Origin: an uncultured Alphaproteobacteria bacterium
Lineage (GTDB): Bacteria > Pseudomonadota > Alphaproteobacteria > Rhizobiales > Hyphomicrobiaceae
Length of the DNA: 7,029 nt
Assembly: GCA_937950105.1 (NCBI GenBank)
Contig: CALFEM010000617.1
Coordinates: 1-7,029 of the forward strand
Reading direction: 5' to 3'
The notes under the pieces: model-generated
The model's input: only the letters and a program-made list of their open reading frames with translations
Database searches by the model: none
Told to the model about the DNA's origin: nothing
Position numbers and translations under genes: made by a program
Shown: positions 6,566 through 7,029 of the stretch, in pieces
Numbering within the stretch: the first letter of the stretch is position 1
Layout: each line of letters begins with the position of its first letter

Positions 6566-6982
6566 ATGATCTCCGGCGCACCCCGAACCATCACAATTGC
6601 CCGCGCGCGCATGGCTCTCTCCGCGTCCGCTGCGGCATTGCTTTGCGTCACGGCTTCGTCCGTTCTCGCCGGCAAGGATCAGGCGCCTGCGGGAGCGTGC
6701 GACGTGCACGCGCCGGGAAGCGCTGCATGGTCGGCCTGCGCCGGAAAGGTCGCCGCCGCTCTGAGCGACAGCGAGTTGTTCTATGCGGGCTACTGGATGG
6801 CGCGCGTCGGCCGCTACGACGAGGCCATCGGCTATCTCAAACAGGCGCGCGCGCCTGATGCGCGGACTTTGACGTACCTCGGCTTCGCGACGCGCAAATC
6901 CGGCGATGTCGCGGGTGCGTTCACGTACTATCGTCGGGCCCTCGCTCTGGACCCCGATTTCGTCGTCGCACGTGCCTACATG
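6566..6982 (+). CDS. Secreted TPR-repeat protein, 3' end cut by the contig boundary
   Basis: The frame starts at ATG 6566, with AAAAGGA (6551-6557) 8 nt upstream, and stays open to the end of genomic sequence, giving 139 genuine residues. A signal peptide is evident: basic n-region with RARMALSA, hydrophobic core to about residue 32, and a likely cleavage after VLA (A35). The mature part has Cys45 and Cys58, then two tetratricopeptide-like helical pairs at about 69-96 (FYAGYWMARVGRYDEAIGYL) and 98-132 (YLGFATRKSGDVAGAFTYY, then RRALALDPDF). TPR arrays mediate protein-protein contacts; in the periplasm they often scaffold envelope complexes. The partner is unknown. From 6983 the same frame reads RSEEHTSELQS, which is translated adapter and not part of the protein. 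An alternative start at ATG 6611 (M16) would shorten the n-region but has a poorer ribosome site. Confidence 0.82.
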
Positions 6983-7029
6983 AGATCGGAAGAGCACACG
7001 TCTGAACTCCAGTCACTTAGGCATCTCGT
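6983..7029. other. Illumina TruSeq indexed adapter, barcode TTAGGC (synthetic, not genomic)
   Basis: The last 47 bases begin AGATCGGAAGAGCACACGTC and continue through the TruSeq read-2 adapter to a six-base index TTAGGC (7017-7022) and ATCTCGT. The index matches TruSeq index 3. The block is a sequencing artefact and should be trimmed. Confidence 0.98.

Noticed and set aside
48..6982. Mobile elements, tRNA/rRNA genes, CRISPR arrays, integrase sites
   Set aside because: I looked for transposase motifs, tRNA cloverleaf ends, regular spaced repeats and terminal inverted repeats by eye and saw none.
6260..6997. Minus-strand 245-residue frame across the TPR gene and right end
   Set aside because: It starts in adapter sequence, is antisense to a gene with signal peptide and TPR motifs, and has Arg-rich shadow composition.

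Overview
The window is an assembled contig carrying synthetic sequence at both ends. Bases 1-47 match the 3' part of the Illumina P5/TruSeq universal adapter, and bases 6983-7029 match the TruSeq indexed adapter with barcode TTAGGC. The biological insert is therefore 48-6982 (6935 bp). Both outer genes are cut by contig ends rather than by any natural event. The insert is GC-rich, and gene content and style (PrtD/PrtE-like type I secretion, RTX substrate, membrane-anchored thermonuclease-like protein, Ala-rich TPR lipo/secretory protein) suggest an alphaproteobacterium, most likely Hyphomicrobiales. That placement is inferred from protein style, not from a marker gene.

Left part (48-4497, plus strand): the 3' end of an RTX calcium-binding protein is followed by a strong intrinsic terminator. 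Then comes a tight cluster of three genes: a type I secretion ABC transporter of the PrtD type, its HlyD/PrtE-type membrane-fusion protein, and a membrane-anchored concanavalin-like protein resembling polysaccharide lyase family 14. The RTX protein is the obvious candidate substrate of the exporter. No outer-membrane TolC partner is present. The transporter's nucleotide-binding domain keeps Walker A and Walker B but has lost the canonical Q-loop glutamine, the LSGGQ signature and the H-loop histidine. Its Shine-Dalgarno sequence lies in a perfect 8-bp hairpin. The adaptor is short for its family.

Middle (4498-4769): an intergenic stretch, AT-rich in its first part, holds an orphan sigma70-like promoter followed about 50 nt later by an 11-bp GC hairpin, with no gene between. 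This is the layout of a small RNA gene of about 85 nt with C-rich loops.

Right part: on the minus strand (6239-4770) is a 489-residue protein with an Ala-rich amphipathic N-terminus, three membrane segments, a staphylococcal-nuclease-like domain and a short Cys/Trp C-terminal module. Several nuclease catalytic residues look substituted. Divergent from it, a secreted TPR protein starts at 6566 and runs off the contig into the adapter.

A recurring theme, which may be coincidence, is enzyme-like proteins with substituted catalytic positions: the ABC ATPase, the PL14-like protein and the thermonuclease-like protein.
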